Source: Embleya scabrispora DSM 41855 (GTDB lineage: Bacteria; Actinomycetota; Actinomycetes; Streptomycetales; Streptomycetaceae). From it: 64,000 nt of DNA. The notes beneath the pieces are model-generated. The model was not told where the DNA came from. It did not search any database and saw nothing but the letters and a program-made list of their open reading frames with translations. The DNA lies in NCBI RefSeq assembly GCF_000372745.1, contig NZ_KB889563.1:191436-255435 (forward strand). Direction: 5' to 3'. The stretch's first letter is position 1, and every line of letters starts with the position of its first letter. The position numbers and the translations under genes are program-made. Below, piece by piece: positions 17,640 to 25,472 of this stretch.

Positions 17640-18128
17640 TCAGGATCGGGGTTCCTCCGGTGCGGCCGGGGACCGGGGCGGCTGGTGTGGCATCAGGAGG
17701 GCCAACGCGGTCAGAGCGCCGATCATGACGTCCCGGTAGAGGTATGTGCCCGCGTCCAGCGGCGGGAGTTCCTCGGCGGTCGGCGCGCGAACCGCGCCCG
17801 GGGCCTCGATCGCCCCGCCGGCCGCCAGGCGGCGCAGCCGACGCAGGGGCACGCCGGCGACGTTGACCGCTTCGCCGAGTGGCAGGGGCGGCGGCGGGTC
17901 GCCGTCGAGCATGAAGTCCTCCCATTCCAGGAGGTCGAACAGGAACTGGCCCGCCTTGTAGAGCGGCCAGCACGCGAGCGCGTCCGCCAGGGCGTCGGCG
18001 CGTTCGGGATGGTCGCGGCGCACGGCCGCGCCGTGGCGGGCCAGGGTGCACAGTCCCGCGCGGGTCCAGGTGTTGACGGTGTGGGCGGTGGCGAGCAGGG
18101 CTCGGTCGCCGGGGAGCAGGGCGGTCAT
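17640..18128 (-). CDS. Unknown protein of the terpenoid-like operon
   Basis: A 162-residue, mostly helical protein with no signal peptide. It has LYKAGQFLFDLLEWEDFMLD in the middle and LDAGTYLYRDVMIGALTALA near the C-terminus. I recognise no family. Its ATG overlaps the stop of the SCP2-polyprenyl synthase gene as ATGA, so it is translationally coupled to it and is the last gene of a three-gene operon. A role with the prenyl product, such as a membrane-associated accessory protein, is inference from context. Confidence 0.7.
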   Translation of the reverse strand: MTALLPGDRALLATAHTVNTWTRAGLCTLARHGAAVRRDHPERADALADALACWPLYKAGQFLFDLLEWEDFMLDGDPPPPLPLGEAVNVAGVPLRRLRRLAAGGAIEAPGAVRAPTAEELPPLDAGTYLYRDVMIGALTALALLMPHQPPRSPAAPEEPRS

Positions 18129-19783
18129 AGGGGTCGAGTGGTGACGTAGTGGGCGATCTGTCGCAGCACGGCCTTGCCTTCGTTGTCCGGGATGATGTCG
18201 AGGTCGCGTTCGAAGTGGTCGATGCCTCGGGCGGCGAGGCGATCGGCGAGGTCGACGGCGTAGTCGATGGATCCGGCGGCGCGCATGGCGGCCAGGAGCG
18301 TGTCGGCGTCCCGTCGGGTCTTGTCGGGGCGGCGTTTGCCGAGGATTGCGGTCAGTTGCTTGCGTTCGGCGGGGTCGGCGACGGTGCGCAGGAGGTGGAT
18401 GAGCATGACGGTGCGTTTGCCCTCCAGGAGGTCGCCGAGGAGTTCCTTGCCGTATTTGGCCTGGTCGCCGACGAGGTTGAGGAGGTCGTCCTGGATCTGG
18501 AACGCGATGCCGATGAGGCGGAACGCCTCGTCGAAGCGGTCCAGGACCCGGGGGTCGGTGACGCCGGCGCAGACGGCGCCGATGCGGCAGGGGCTGATGC
18601 AGGTGTACCAGCCGGTCTTCTTGGTGCTCATCAGGAAGTAGTCGTCGTCGGTGCCGGGGACGGCGTTGCGGTGGATCCAGCCGAGTTCGATGGCCTGGCC
18701 CTCGACACTCTCGCGGCACATGTGAAGGGTCTCGCGGATCAGGGCCAGGGTGCGGGCCAGGCCGAGCGTCTCCAGGTTGGAGAGCACCGCGTCGATGGCG
18801 AGGAGGTTGAGGGCGTCGCCGACGTTGACGGCCAGGCCCTCGCCGTATCGGGCGTGCAGGGTGGGCAGTCCGCGACGGTGGGTGGACTCGTCGGCGATGT
18901 CGTCGTGAACGAGGAAGCCGTTGTGGAACAGTTCCAGGGCCGCCGCGGCGCGCACGGCGTCCCGGGGTCGGCCGCCGAACGCGGCGCACGCGGCGATGGT
19001 GAGGGTGGGGCGTAGGCCCTTGCCTTGCCGGGCGGGGTATTCGCGCACGAGGGAGTACAGGTCGGCGCGTGGTTCGCGGTCGGGGACCAGGCGGGTCATC
19101 TCGGCCGCGACGCGGGCGCGGCAGGCTTTCATCGTGTCGTACAGGTCGGCGTCGGCGATGGGGAGTTCGTCCCACCAGGGGGTGCTGTCGCGGCCGTCCC
19201 ACAGCAGGCGGGGGCGTGTGGTGACGGTGCCGCCCACACGCGTCTCGTCGTCGGTGCGGGTGGCCTCGGGGCGGCGGCGTTCGAGGTAGTCCAGGGCGTG
19301 CCAGCCACCGGGTTCGGAGGCGTCCGGCTCGGGGGCGGGAGCGGGGATGGCGTGACCCCACAGTTGGGGTCGGTGGTGGCGGTAGTCGCGCCACAGGCCC
19401 TGGACGAAGCGCAGTCCCGCGGCGCGTTGGGACAGGAGGCTGAACGCCCGCCACACCGCCAGTACACGGTCGCTTTCGCCGCGCACGTCCAGGCTGTCGG
19501 GCAGGACCTGGTCGGACGGGTGTCGTTGGAGGTCGAAGAGCAGGTTCATCGCCCGGTCGTCGAAGGCCACCTCGACATCGCTCTCGGCTGCCGGGCCGAT
19601 CACCAGGCGGCTGTGCCGGACGGTCAGGGACACCGCGCTGCCGTCGTTGAAGCGCAGGCCCAGCCGGATTCCGCGCATCTGCTCGGCGGCCGCCGCGAGG
19701 ACGGCCGGAGCCCGTTCGGCCAGCGCGTCGATCGTGTCGGCGAGCAGGCGCGCGCCCGTGTAGCCGGCGGTGTCAGTGGTCAT
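18125..19783 (-). CDS. Polyprenyl diphosphate synthase-like protein with N-terminal SCP2-like domain
   Basis: A 552-residue fusion. Residues about 1-130 resemble an SCP2 lipid-binding domain (DVEVAFDDRAMNLLFDLQRH). A linker leads to a trans-isoprenyl diphosphate synthase fold from about 220 to the end: GKGLRPTLT, first Asp-rich motif FLVHDDIADES with RRGLPTLH, and second motif FQIQDDLLNLVGD followed by YGKELLGDLLEGKRT. The second motif is DDxxN, as in type III (eukaryote-like) GGPP synthases. Ordinary bacterial synthases are about 300-350 residues, so the fusion is unusual. It lies between a CrtC/AttH-like gene (11-nt overlap) and an unknown coupled gene. It may make a prenyl diphosphate or be an IDS-like terpene synthase. 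Confidence 0.82.
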   Translation of the reverse strand: MTTDTAGYTGARLLADTIDALAERAPAVLAAAAEQMRGIRLGLRFNDGSAVSLTVRHSRLVIGPAAESDVEVAFDDRAMNLLFDLQRHPSDQVLPDSLDVRGESDRVLAVWRAFSLLSQRAAGLRFVQGLWRDYRHHRPQLWGHAIPAPAPEPDASEPGGWHALDYLERRRPEATRTDDETRVGGTVTTRPRLLWDGRDSTPWWDELPIADADLYDTMKACRARVAAEMTRLVPDREPRADLYSLVREYPARQGKGLRPTLTIAACAAFGGRPRDAVRAAAALELFHNGFLVHDDIADESTHRRGLPTLHARYGEGLAVNVGDALNLLAIDAVLSNLETLGLARTLALIRETLHMCRESVEGQAIELGWIHRNAVPGTDDDYFLMSTKKTGWYTCISPCRIGAVCAGVTDPRVLDRFDEAFRLIGIAFQIQDDLLNLVGDQAKYGKELLGDLLEGKRTVMLIHLLRTVADPAERKQLTAILGKRRPDKTRRDADTLLAAMRAAGSIDYAVDLADRLAARGIDHFERDLDIIPDNEGKAVLRQIAHYVTTRPL

Positions 19784-20825
19784 CGGCGTCTCCCGTTCCT
19801 CCGGCGAACTCCACGATGCCCGGGGCCTGGAAGTCCAGGCGGCGGCCCGCCACGACGCCTTCGACGTGGCAGGCGCCGAGCGTCTCGTGCACGCTGAACG
19901 CGGGCAGGCCGGTCTCGCACGGATTGGCGATCCTGGCCGCGGTGCTCCCGCGGAAGTCCAGCAGCAGCCGGTCGCTCCCCGAACGGGCGGTGATCAGCAG
20001 TCGTCGCGGCACGCTCGCCGCGGGTGCGGTACCCAACGCACGGGCCAGGGGCGGGACCAGCACCACTTGGTCGCGGTCCAGCACGTCGTGCACCGCCACC
20101 TGGAAGGCGCGACGGGGAAAGTGTCGCACCAGCCTCCCGCGGCGCCAGAGCATGACCGACCCCGAGGCGGCGGCGCGCGGGTCACGCGATTGGATCAGGG
20201 TGAAGACCACGGCGGTCGGCGGCGGTTCGTCGCTCCGCCCCACGGGGTCGTTGACGAAACCGAACACCCATCCACCCAGCGCGGGCCAACTCCACCGCCC
20301 CCGCACCCGCTCGTGGTAGCCCAGGAGTTCGACGTCACGTTCGATCCCGGGCAGGCGGACGAGCCCGGAGGCCAGCACGCCGGGCTCCGACTGCCACCGC
20401 AGGTGCTCCCCTCCGCCGAACGCCGCGCTCTGCGATGTGCACGGCCGGCCGGTGCGACGCAACCGCAACTTGACCGCCGGAACACCGGTTCGGGCCGCGA
20501 CATCGAAGTCACCCGCGACCCCGATGGCGTGCGGCGACCGGAACGAGGACCAGGGATGGTCGGGTCGATCCGCGTTGAACTGACTGCTGTGCCAGCCGTG
20601 TTCACGGTCGTGGACCAGGAGGATCGTCGTCCGGTGCGGAGCGTGTCCGTCCCCGTCCGGACCCAGCGCGGACAGGTTGGCGATCACGGACTGTCCGGAG
20701 TCGCGCGACAGGAACGCGTAGTGCAGCCATCGACGTTCCAGCGGAGCGCGCAGCGGCACGTCGGGGAAGGGGCCTGTGGGGCCTAGCGAGAGCGGCTCAA
20801 CGCACGTGCCGGGAGATGTGGACAC
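19773..20825 (-). CDS. CrtC/AttH-like lipocalin-fold protein (carotenoid hydratase-like)
   Basis: A 350-residue protein resembling the hydroxyneurosporene synthase (CrtC)/AttH lipocalin family, which includes carotenoid 1,2-hydratases and some terpenoid-modifying enzymes. The pattern LGYHERVRGRWSWPALGGW parallels the family block around GYHDHNWG-W, the N-terminal RRWLHYAFLSRDSG parallels the WWYWDAxxxDG block, and the C-terminal VEGVVAGRRLDFQAPGIVEF fits the final strand. Similarity is weak and some usual residues differ. It is the first gene of the operon with the SCP2-prenyl synthase fusion, which supports a role in modifying or carrying a prenyl product. An inverted repeat at 20846-20868 precedes it. 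Confidence 0.62.
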   Translation of the reverse strand: MSTSPGTCVEPLSLGPTGPFPDVPLRAPLERRWLHYAFLSRDSGQSVIANLSALGPDGDGHAPHRTTILLVHDREHGWHSSQFNADRPDHPWSSFRSPHAIGVAGDFDVAARTGVPAVKLRLRRTGRPCTSQSAAFGGGEHLRWQSEPGVLASGLVRLPGIERDVELLGYHERVRGRWSWPALGGWVFGFVNDPVGRSDEPPPTAVVFTLIQSRDPRAAASGSVMLWRRGRLVRHFPRRAFQVAVHDVLDRDQVVLVPPLARALGTAPAASVPRRLLITARSGSDRLLLDFRGSTAARIANPCETGLPAFSVHETLGACHVEGVVAGRRLDFQAPGIVEFAGGTGDADDH

Positions 20826-20845
20826 GCGAGAACGATAGCAGTCTG

Positions 20846-20868
20846 CACACAGTTGACTACTTTGTGTG
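20846..20868. promoter_or_regulatory. Inverted repeat upstream of the terpenoid-like operon
   Basis: CACACAG and TTGTGTG (6 of 7 paired) flank a 9-bp centre about 20 bp upstream of the CrtC-like start. It is an AT-rich island in GC-rich DNA and is probably an operator overlapping the operon promoter. No regulator gene of the TetR or MarR type sits next to it. Confidence 0.5.
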
Positions 20869-21005
20869 GCATTCGGGTCGTTGCCGCACGGTCGAATTAC
20901 ACCGTTGAACGCGGCGGAGCGGCCGGCACCGACACCCGCACAGTCACCGCCGTGTGCGTCGACCGCAGTCGGCGATCAACCTTGGCGGGGCCGAACGTTC
21001 ATGGA

Positions 21006-21935
21006 TCAAGCACCGGCCGGCGGCGGCGCGAGCTCGGCGGCGACCTCGACGGCGATCTCGATGGCTCGGGCGGCAAGTGGCGAGTGGGTGCGTCCGGCCC
21101 GCCAGTGCAGGTGGATCTCCCGTGGCGGCGGGGATGGCCGCAGCTCGTGAACGCTGAGCCTGTCGTCGGCCGGGACGCCGGGGCCGTGGATGGCGAGCCA
21201 CGGCAGCACCGCCGATCCCATGCCGGCTCGCACCATCGACAACACGGCGTCGTTGACCGCGGTGCGGAACACGATCTGCGGACGGACGCCGCTGCGGGCG
21301 ACCGCCTGTTCCATCGAGGACTGATCGCAGGTCAGCGGCCAGGCCACCATCGGCGCGCCGTCGAGCCGCTCCAGCGGGACCGGACCGTCGGGGAAGGTGC
21401 CGGCGCCTGCCACCAGCAGGTACGGATCGTCGAGCAGCTTGAGATGCTCGACGTCGCCGTCGATGCGGCCGTCGTAGAACAACAGGTCGAGGTCGCCGAT
21501 CCGCGGCTGCTCCGACTCCTCCTCGGACAACCTGATGTCGCAGCCGGGGTGCTCGTCTCGCAGTCGGCGTACGACCGACGGCAGGATCACGTTGGACACG
21601 CTCTGGAACGTGCCGATGTCGATCCGGCCGTCTCCCGCCTTGAACCGGTCCACGGCGTCGGCCAATGCCTCCGCCTTCGCGAGCAGTTCGCGTCCTTGGC
21701 CCAGGACCACGGAGCCGAGTGGAGTGAGCCGTACCGGCTTGGGTCCGCCCGGCCGGTCGAACACCGGACCGCCGACGGCCCGCTCCAGCGCGGCGATCCG
21801 TTGGCTCACCGTCGACTGGGTGTACCCGAGACGGGCGGCCGCCCGACCGAACGAGCCTTCCTCGGCAATGGCGGCCATCGCCGCCAGGTGGCGCAGTTCG
21901 ACGTCGATCACACGTTCCAGCGTAGCGACATTCAT
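21006..21935 (-). CDS. LysR-family transcriptional regulator
   Basis: A 309-residue LysR regulator with the N-terminal winged helix at about residues 12-70 (GSFGRAAARLGYTQSTVSQR, ALERAVGGPVFDRPGG) and a two-lobed effector domain. The ATG at 21935 is preferred over an upstream ATG at 22022 that would overlap the divergent hydrolase. It is divergent from the hydrolase at 22008 with 72 bp between, so it very probably controls the hydrolase/LLM oxidoreductase genes. The gap contains CGAT-N8-ATCG, a weak candidate site. Confidence 0.87.
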   Translation of the reverse strand: MNVATLERVIDVELRHLAAMAAIAEEGSFGRAAARLGYTQSTVSQRIAALERAVGGPVFDRPGGPKPVRLTPLGSVVLGQGRELLAKAEALADAVDRFKAGDGRIDIGTFQSVSNVILPSVVRRLRDEHPGCDIRLSEEESEQPRIGDLDLLFYDGRIDGDVEHLKLLDDPYLLVAGAGTFPDGPVPLERLDGAPMVAWPLTCDQSSMEQAVARSGVRPQIVFRTAVNDAVLSMVRAGMGSAVLPWLAIHGPGVPADDRLSVHELRPSPPPREIHLHWRAGRTHSPLAARAIEIAVEVAAELAPPPAGA

Positions 21936-22007
21936 CGGCGGAGCCAATCGAATCGATCGGAAATCATCGCTTTTCACGATGGAGTCGCGGGCTCTAGCGT
22001 TCCGGAC

Positions 22008-22898
22008 ATGACCTTTCAGCAATCACACGGCGAGAAACTTCTCGAGATCAACGGCGTCGAACTCTGCGCCCAGACCTTCGGCGACCCGGCCGCACCCGAC
22101 CTGCTGCTCATCGGCGGCGCCGAGGCGTCGATGGACTGGTGGGACGAAGAGTTCTGCGAGCGCCTCGCCGCCGGCGGGCGACACGTCATTCGGTACGACA
22201 CCCGGGACACCGGCCGCTCCACGACCTTCCCGCCCGGCAAACCGCCGTACGCGAGCGACGCCCTGCTCCACGACGCCATCGGTCTGCTCGACGAGTTCGG
22301 CATCGCGGCCGCCCACGTGGTCGGCATGTCCATGGGCGGCGGCATCGCCCAGCACCTGGCCGTGCACCACCCCGACCGGGTCGCCTCCCTGACGCTCATC
22401 GCCACCAGCCCGGACGGGCCCGGCGGCCCGGGTCACCCCGACCTGCCGCCGATGAGCAAGGAGTTGGCGGAGCAGTTCGCCGAGGGTGGCGGCGAGACGC
22501 CCGACTGGTCCGACCGCGAGGCGGTCATCGCGTACTACACCGACGGCGAGCGCACCTTCGCGGGCACCATCCCCGTCGACGAGGAGTGGGTGCGCCGCGT
22601 CGTCGGCCGCGCCTGGGACCGCAGCCCGGCCCTGGCGTCGGCGCAGAACCACTGGCAGCTCGACGGGGGCGAGCCCGTCCGCGCCCGCCTCGGCGAGATC
22701 ACGGCGCCCACGCTGGTGCTGCACGGCACCGCGGACCCGCTGCTCCCGTACGGGCACGGCGAGGCGCTGGCCCGGGAGATCCCGGGAGCACGGCTCGTCC
22801 CGCTCATGGGCATGGGACACCAGATGCCGCCGCCGGAACTCTGGGACACCGCGATTTCAGCGATCCTTTCGGTCTCCGAAGCCCGGCCGACCACGTGA
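22008..22898 (+). CDS. Alpha/beta hydrolase
   Basis: A 296-residue alpha/beta hydrolase of the esterase/haloalkane-dehalogenase-like group. Visible are YDTRDTGRST, the nucleophile elbow GMSMGGG, the acid region LVLHGTADPLLP, and the late His in MGMGHQMPP. It resembles the tetracenomycin-methylesterase/AknP-like hydrolases common in actinobacteria. Divergent from the LysR gene and 94 bp upstream of an LLM-class oxidoreductase in the same direction; the three may form a small catabolic or detoxification unit. Confidence 0.86.
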   Translation: MTFQQSHGEKLLEINGVELCAQTFGDPAAPDLLLIGGAEASMDWWDEEFCERLAAGGRHVIRYDTRDTGRSTTFPPGKPPYASDALLHDAIGLLDEFGIAAAHVVGMSMGGGIAQHLAVHHPDRVASLTLIATSPDGPGGPGHPDLPPMSKELAEQFAEGGGETPDWSDREAVIAYYTDGERTFAGTIPVDEEWVRRVVGRAWDRSPALASAQNHWQLDGGEPVRARLGEITAPTLVLHGTADPLLPYGHGEALAREIPGARLVPLMGMGHQMPPPELWDTAISAILSVSEARPTT

Positions 22899-22992
22899 CG
22901 AAACCGGAGGGACTCACCGGACGCGACCGCTCGAGGTCGGTGTGGGACGACTTCGCGTCGGCCCTGGTGCGGCACTCGGAAGGAGGCCACCG

Positions 22993-23817
22993 GTGAACCG
23001 GCTGCGGTCGGCACTGTGGCTGCCGCTCTTCGACGACCTCGCCGACCCGCGGGTGGTTGCGCGCCTCGCCGCCGACGCGGAGGAAGCCGGGTGGGACGGC
23101 TGCTTCGTGTGGGATCACCTGTGCTGGCGCGCGCCGATCGCACAGGTCGCCGACCCGTGGATCACGCTCACGGCGATCGCGACCGCGACCGAGCGGCTGC
23201 GGCTCGGCCCGATGGTGTCGACGCTTGCCCGCCGACGGCCGGCCAAGGTGGCGCGGGAGACCGCGACGCTGGATCGACTCAGCGACGGCCGCCTCACCCT
23301 CGGCGTCGGCCTCGGCAGCGACCGGTTCGGCGGCGAGCTGTCCAGGACCGGCGAGCAGATCGACGACCGGCGGCGCGGGCGAATGCTCGACGAGTCTTTG
23401 GCGATCCTGGCCGCGGCCTGGTCCGGCGAGCCGGTGCGCCATCGCGGCGAGCACTACACCGTCGACGACATCGCGTTCCTGCCGCGGCCGGTGCAGCGTC
23501 CCGGCGTGCCGGTGTGGGCCGCCGGATTCCCGGGCAACGTCAAGCCGATTCGCCGGGCCGCCCGGCTCGACGGCTTCTTCCCGATCAATCTCGAACACCC
23601 GGACCAGCTCGCCGAGGTCGTCGCCACCCTCACCGAGCTCCGAGCGGGCCTGACCGGACCGTACGACATCGCCATCAGCCTGCCCGTCGACGCCGACCCG
23701 CTGCCGTACGCCGCCGCCGGCGCGACCTGGTGGCTGCCGGCGTTGGATCCGGGTGTACGACTCGACACGGTGCGCGGCGTACTCCGCGACGGCCCGGCAA
23801 GTCCGGGCGGTGATTGA
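22993..23817 (+). CDS. LLM-class flavin-dependent oxidoreductase
   Basis: A 274-residue luciferase-like monooxygenase or F420-dependent oxidoreductase. The TIM-barrel pattern is clear: EEAGWDGCFVWDHLCW, TERLRLGPMVSTLARRRPAK, ETATLDRLSDGRLTLGVGLG. It is shorter than many family members (about 300-350). AAGGAGG eight bases before GTG 22993 fixes the start. Same strand as the hydrolase upstream. FMN or F420 use cannot be decided from the sequence. Confidence 0.87.
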   Translation: MNRLRSALWLPLFDDLADPRVVARLAADAEEAGWDGCFVWDHLCWRAPIAQVADPWITLTAIATATERLRLGPMVSTLARRRPAKVARETATLDRLSDGRLTLGVGLGSDRFGGELSRTGEQIDDRRRGRMLDESLAILAAAWSGEPVRHRGEHYTVDDIAFLPRPVQRPGVPVWAAGFPGNVKPIRRAARLDGFFPINLEHPDQLAEVVATLTELRAGLTGPYDIAISLPVDADPLPYAAAGATWWLPALDPGVRLDTVRGVLRDGPASPGGD

Positions 23818-23940
23818 GGTGTTCGACCACGACGCCGATACCGAGCCGCCACAACGCGCGGCCGGGGGCGGCCGGCCCCTGATCGCGTCGGCGCGAACCC
23901 CGTGTCGCCGGGAATCTCGCGGTGGTGGTCGATGTCCGCG

Positions 23941-25152
23941 TCATTCCGGAGCGCTGCCCGGCACCGACGGGGCGCCGGCCTCCCCGTCGAGCCGCTCCGC
24001 GACGATCATCGCCACATCGTCGACCAGGCGGCCTTGGGTGTGGCGGAGCAATCCCTGGTGCAGTTCTTCCAAGAACTCCGGCGGAGTGCACGCGGGCACT
24101 GCTTCCATGGCCTCGGGCAGGGCGAAGAAGTCGTTGTCGCGGTTGCGTGCCTCGAGCACGCCGTCGGTGTGCAGCAGCAGACGGTCGCCGGGGAGGAACA
24201 CGTAGCTCTCCGCCTCGCCTGGAGGACCGGTGATCAGGTCCTCCAGGCCGAGGGGCGGAAGTGGTGAGGCGGGCATCAGTGCGCGAACCGTGCCCTGGCG
24301 CAGCACCAGCGGCGGCGGGTGGCCGCGGTTGACCATCTCGACCACGGGTCTGTCGGGTACCTGGGCCACGAGCACGGTGACGAACGACTCCGCCTGCTCC
24401 TCCTCGTCGTCCCGGCCCATCCCCCACGGCATGGCGCGTTCCCGTCGCAGCGCGGCCGCGCAGTGGGCCACGACCTCCACCAGGTCGTCCTCGTAGTGCA
24501 CGGCCTCCCGGAAGGCGCCCAGCACCACCGCGGCCGAGCGCACGGCGGGCAACCCCTTGCCGCGGACGTCTCCGATGATCATCCGCACCCCGTACCGCGT
24601 CTGCACGGCCTCGTACAGGTCACCGCCGATCTGCGCGCCGCTCTCTGCCGCGAGGTACATGCTGGCGGTCCGCATCGGGCCCAGGCGGGCGGGCACCGGC
24701 CGGAGCAGGACTCGCTGTGCCGCCGCGGCGATCCGGCGAACCTGGTCGAGCTCGTTCCGCCTGCGTGTACGCACCAAACCACTGGTCACCACACTGGCCG
24801 CGGACACCAGGAGAATGGCCAGGAAATTCGTGTAGACCTGTCGACTACCCCATGCCTGGTTATAGGTCGCGGTGCTCACACTGACGGCCAGAGCGACAGC
24901 CGCCGCCGAGATCGTTCCCTTGGGACCCATCGTGACCGCGGCCAGTGCCGGAGTCGCGGTCAGCAGAGGACCGGTGTACAGAAAGTGCGCGGGCGAGAAC
25001 TCGATCCCCACCACCAGGAGTGCGATCGCGAACGGCACACACTGTGCGAGTGTGATCAGGACCCGGCTGTGACCGCCGACTCCCGGTCCGGGAGCCGAGC
25101 GTAGGAGCGACCGCATACATACAGCTTGACCCCCCGAAGCGGGGCAATCCAC
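23941..25152 (-). CDS. Membrane-bound SpoIIE-type PP2C protein phosphatase
   Basis: A 403-residue serine/threonine phosphatase. The N-terminal 130 residues contain about four membrane helices, followed by a linker (RTRRRNELDQVRRIAAAAQRV) and the SpoIIE/PPM domain with GGDLYEA, GDVRGKGLPA, NRGHPPP and LLLHTDGVLEARN; the Asp residues of these blocks bind metal. This architecture is very common in Streptomyces, where such phosphatases act on anti-sigma-factor antagonists. The GTG at 25152 is chosen because GGAGGGG lies six bases upstream. No partner anti-sigma gene is adjacent. Confidence 0.9.
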   Translation of the reverse strand: MDCPASGGQAVCMRSLLRSAPGPGVGGHSRVLITLAQCVPFAIALLVVGIEFSPAHFLYTGPLLTATPALAAVTMGPKGTISAAAVALAVSVSTATYNQAWGSRQVYTNFLAILLVSAASVVTSGLVRTRRRNELDQVRRIAAAAQRVLLRPVPARLGPMRTASMYLAAESGAQIGGDLYEAVQTRYGVRMIIGDVRGKGLPAVRSAAVVLGAFREAVHYEDDLVEVVAHCAAALRRERAMPWGMGRDDEEEQAESFVTVLVAQVPDRPVVEMVNRGHPPPLVLRQGTVRALMPASPLPPLGLEDLITGPPGEAESYVFLPGDRLLLHTDGVLEARNRDNDFFALPEAMEAVPACTPPEFLEELHQGLLRHTQGRLVDDVAMIVAERLDGEAGAPSVPGSAPE

Positions 25153-25185
25153 TCATCGCCCCTCCCGGTCCGCCGAGTCTCGACC

Positions 25186-25452
25186 ATGAACGGTCGAGAC
25201 GAACCCGCGAGGCGAACCGTCGTTGGACCGTCCGTGAGCGGCTTCCACGCACGACCCCAGCCCCAGTTCCCCGACGACGAGGAACCCACCCCGGTGTTCG
25301 ACGCCCTGATCGACGAATGGGTCGCGGCCGGACGCGAGCCGCCCTGGAGTTTCCCCTCGATCCAGGTGGATACCGCACCCGAACCGAGCACACGCCCATC
25401 CGACGCGGCCCGTCCGACGCCCGTACCCGGCCCCCGCACCGGAGGCCGGTGA
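25186..25452 (+). CDS. Small hypothetical protein
   Basis: A possible 88-residue Pro-rich, acidic protein with a short helical block FDALIDEWVAAGREPPW and a disordered C-terminus. It sits in the gap between the divergent phosphatase gene and the flavoprotein gene. The ribosome-binding site is weak and no family is recognised, so it could be a chance frame; the helix block with clean composition is the main argument for it. Confidence 0.4.
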   Translation: MNGRDEPARRTVVGPSVSGFHARPQPQFPDDEEPTPVFDALIDEWVAAGREPPWSFPSIQVDTAPEPSTRPSDAARPTPVPGPRTGGR

Positions 25453-25472
25453 ACAACGGACCCTTCTCCGAA

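Noticed and set aside
21936..22007. CGAT-N8-ATCG as LysR operator
   Set aside because: Arms of four bases are too short in this GC-rich DNA to support a call on their own.
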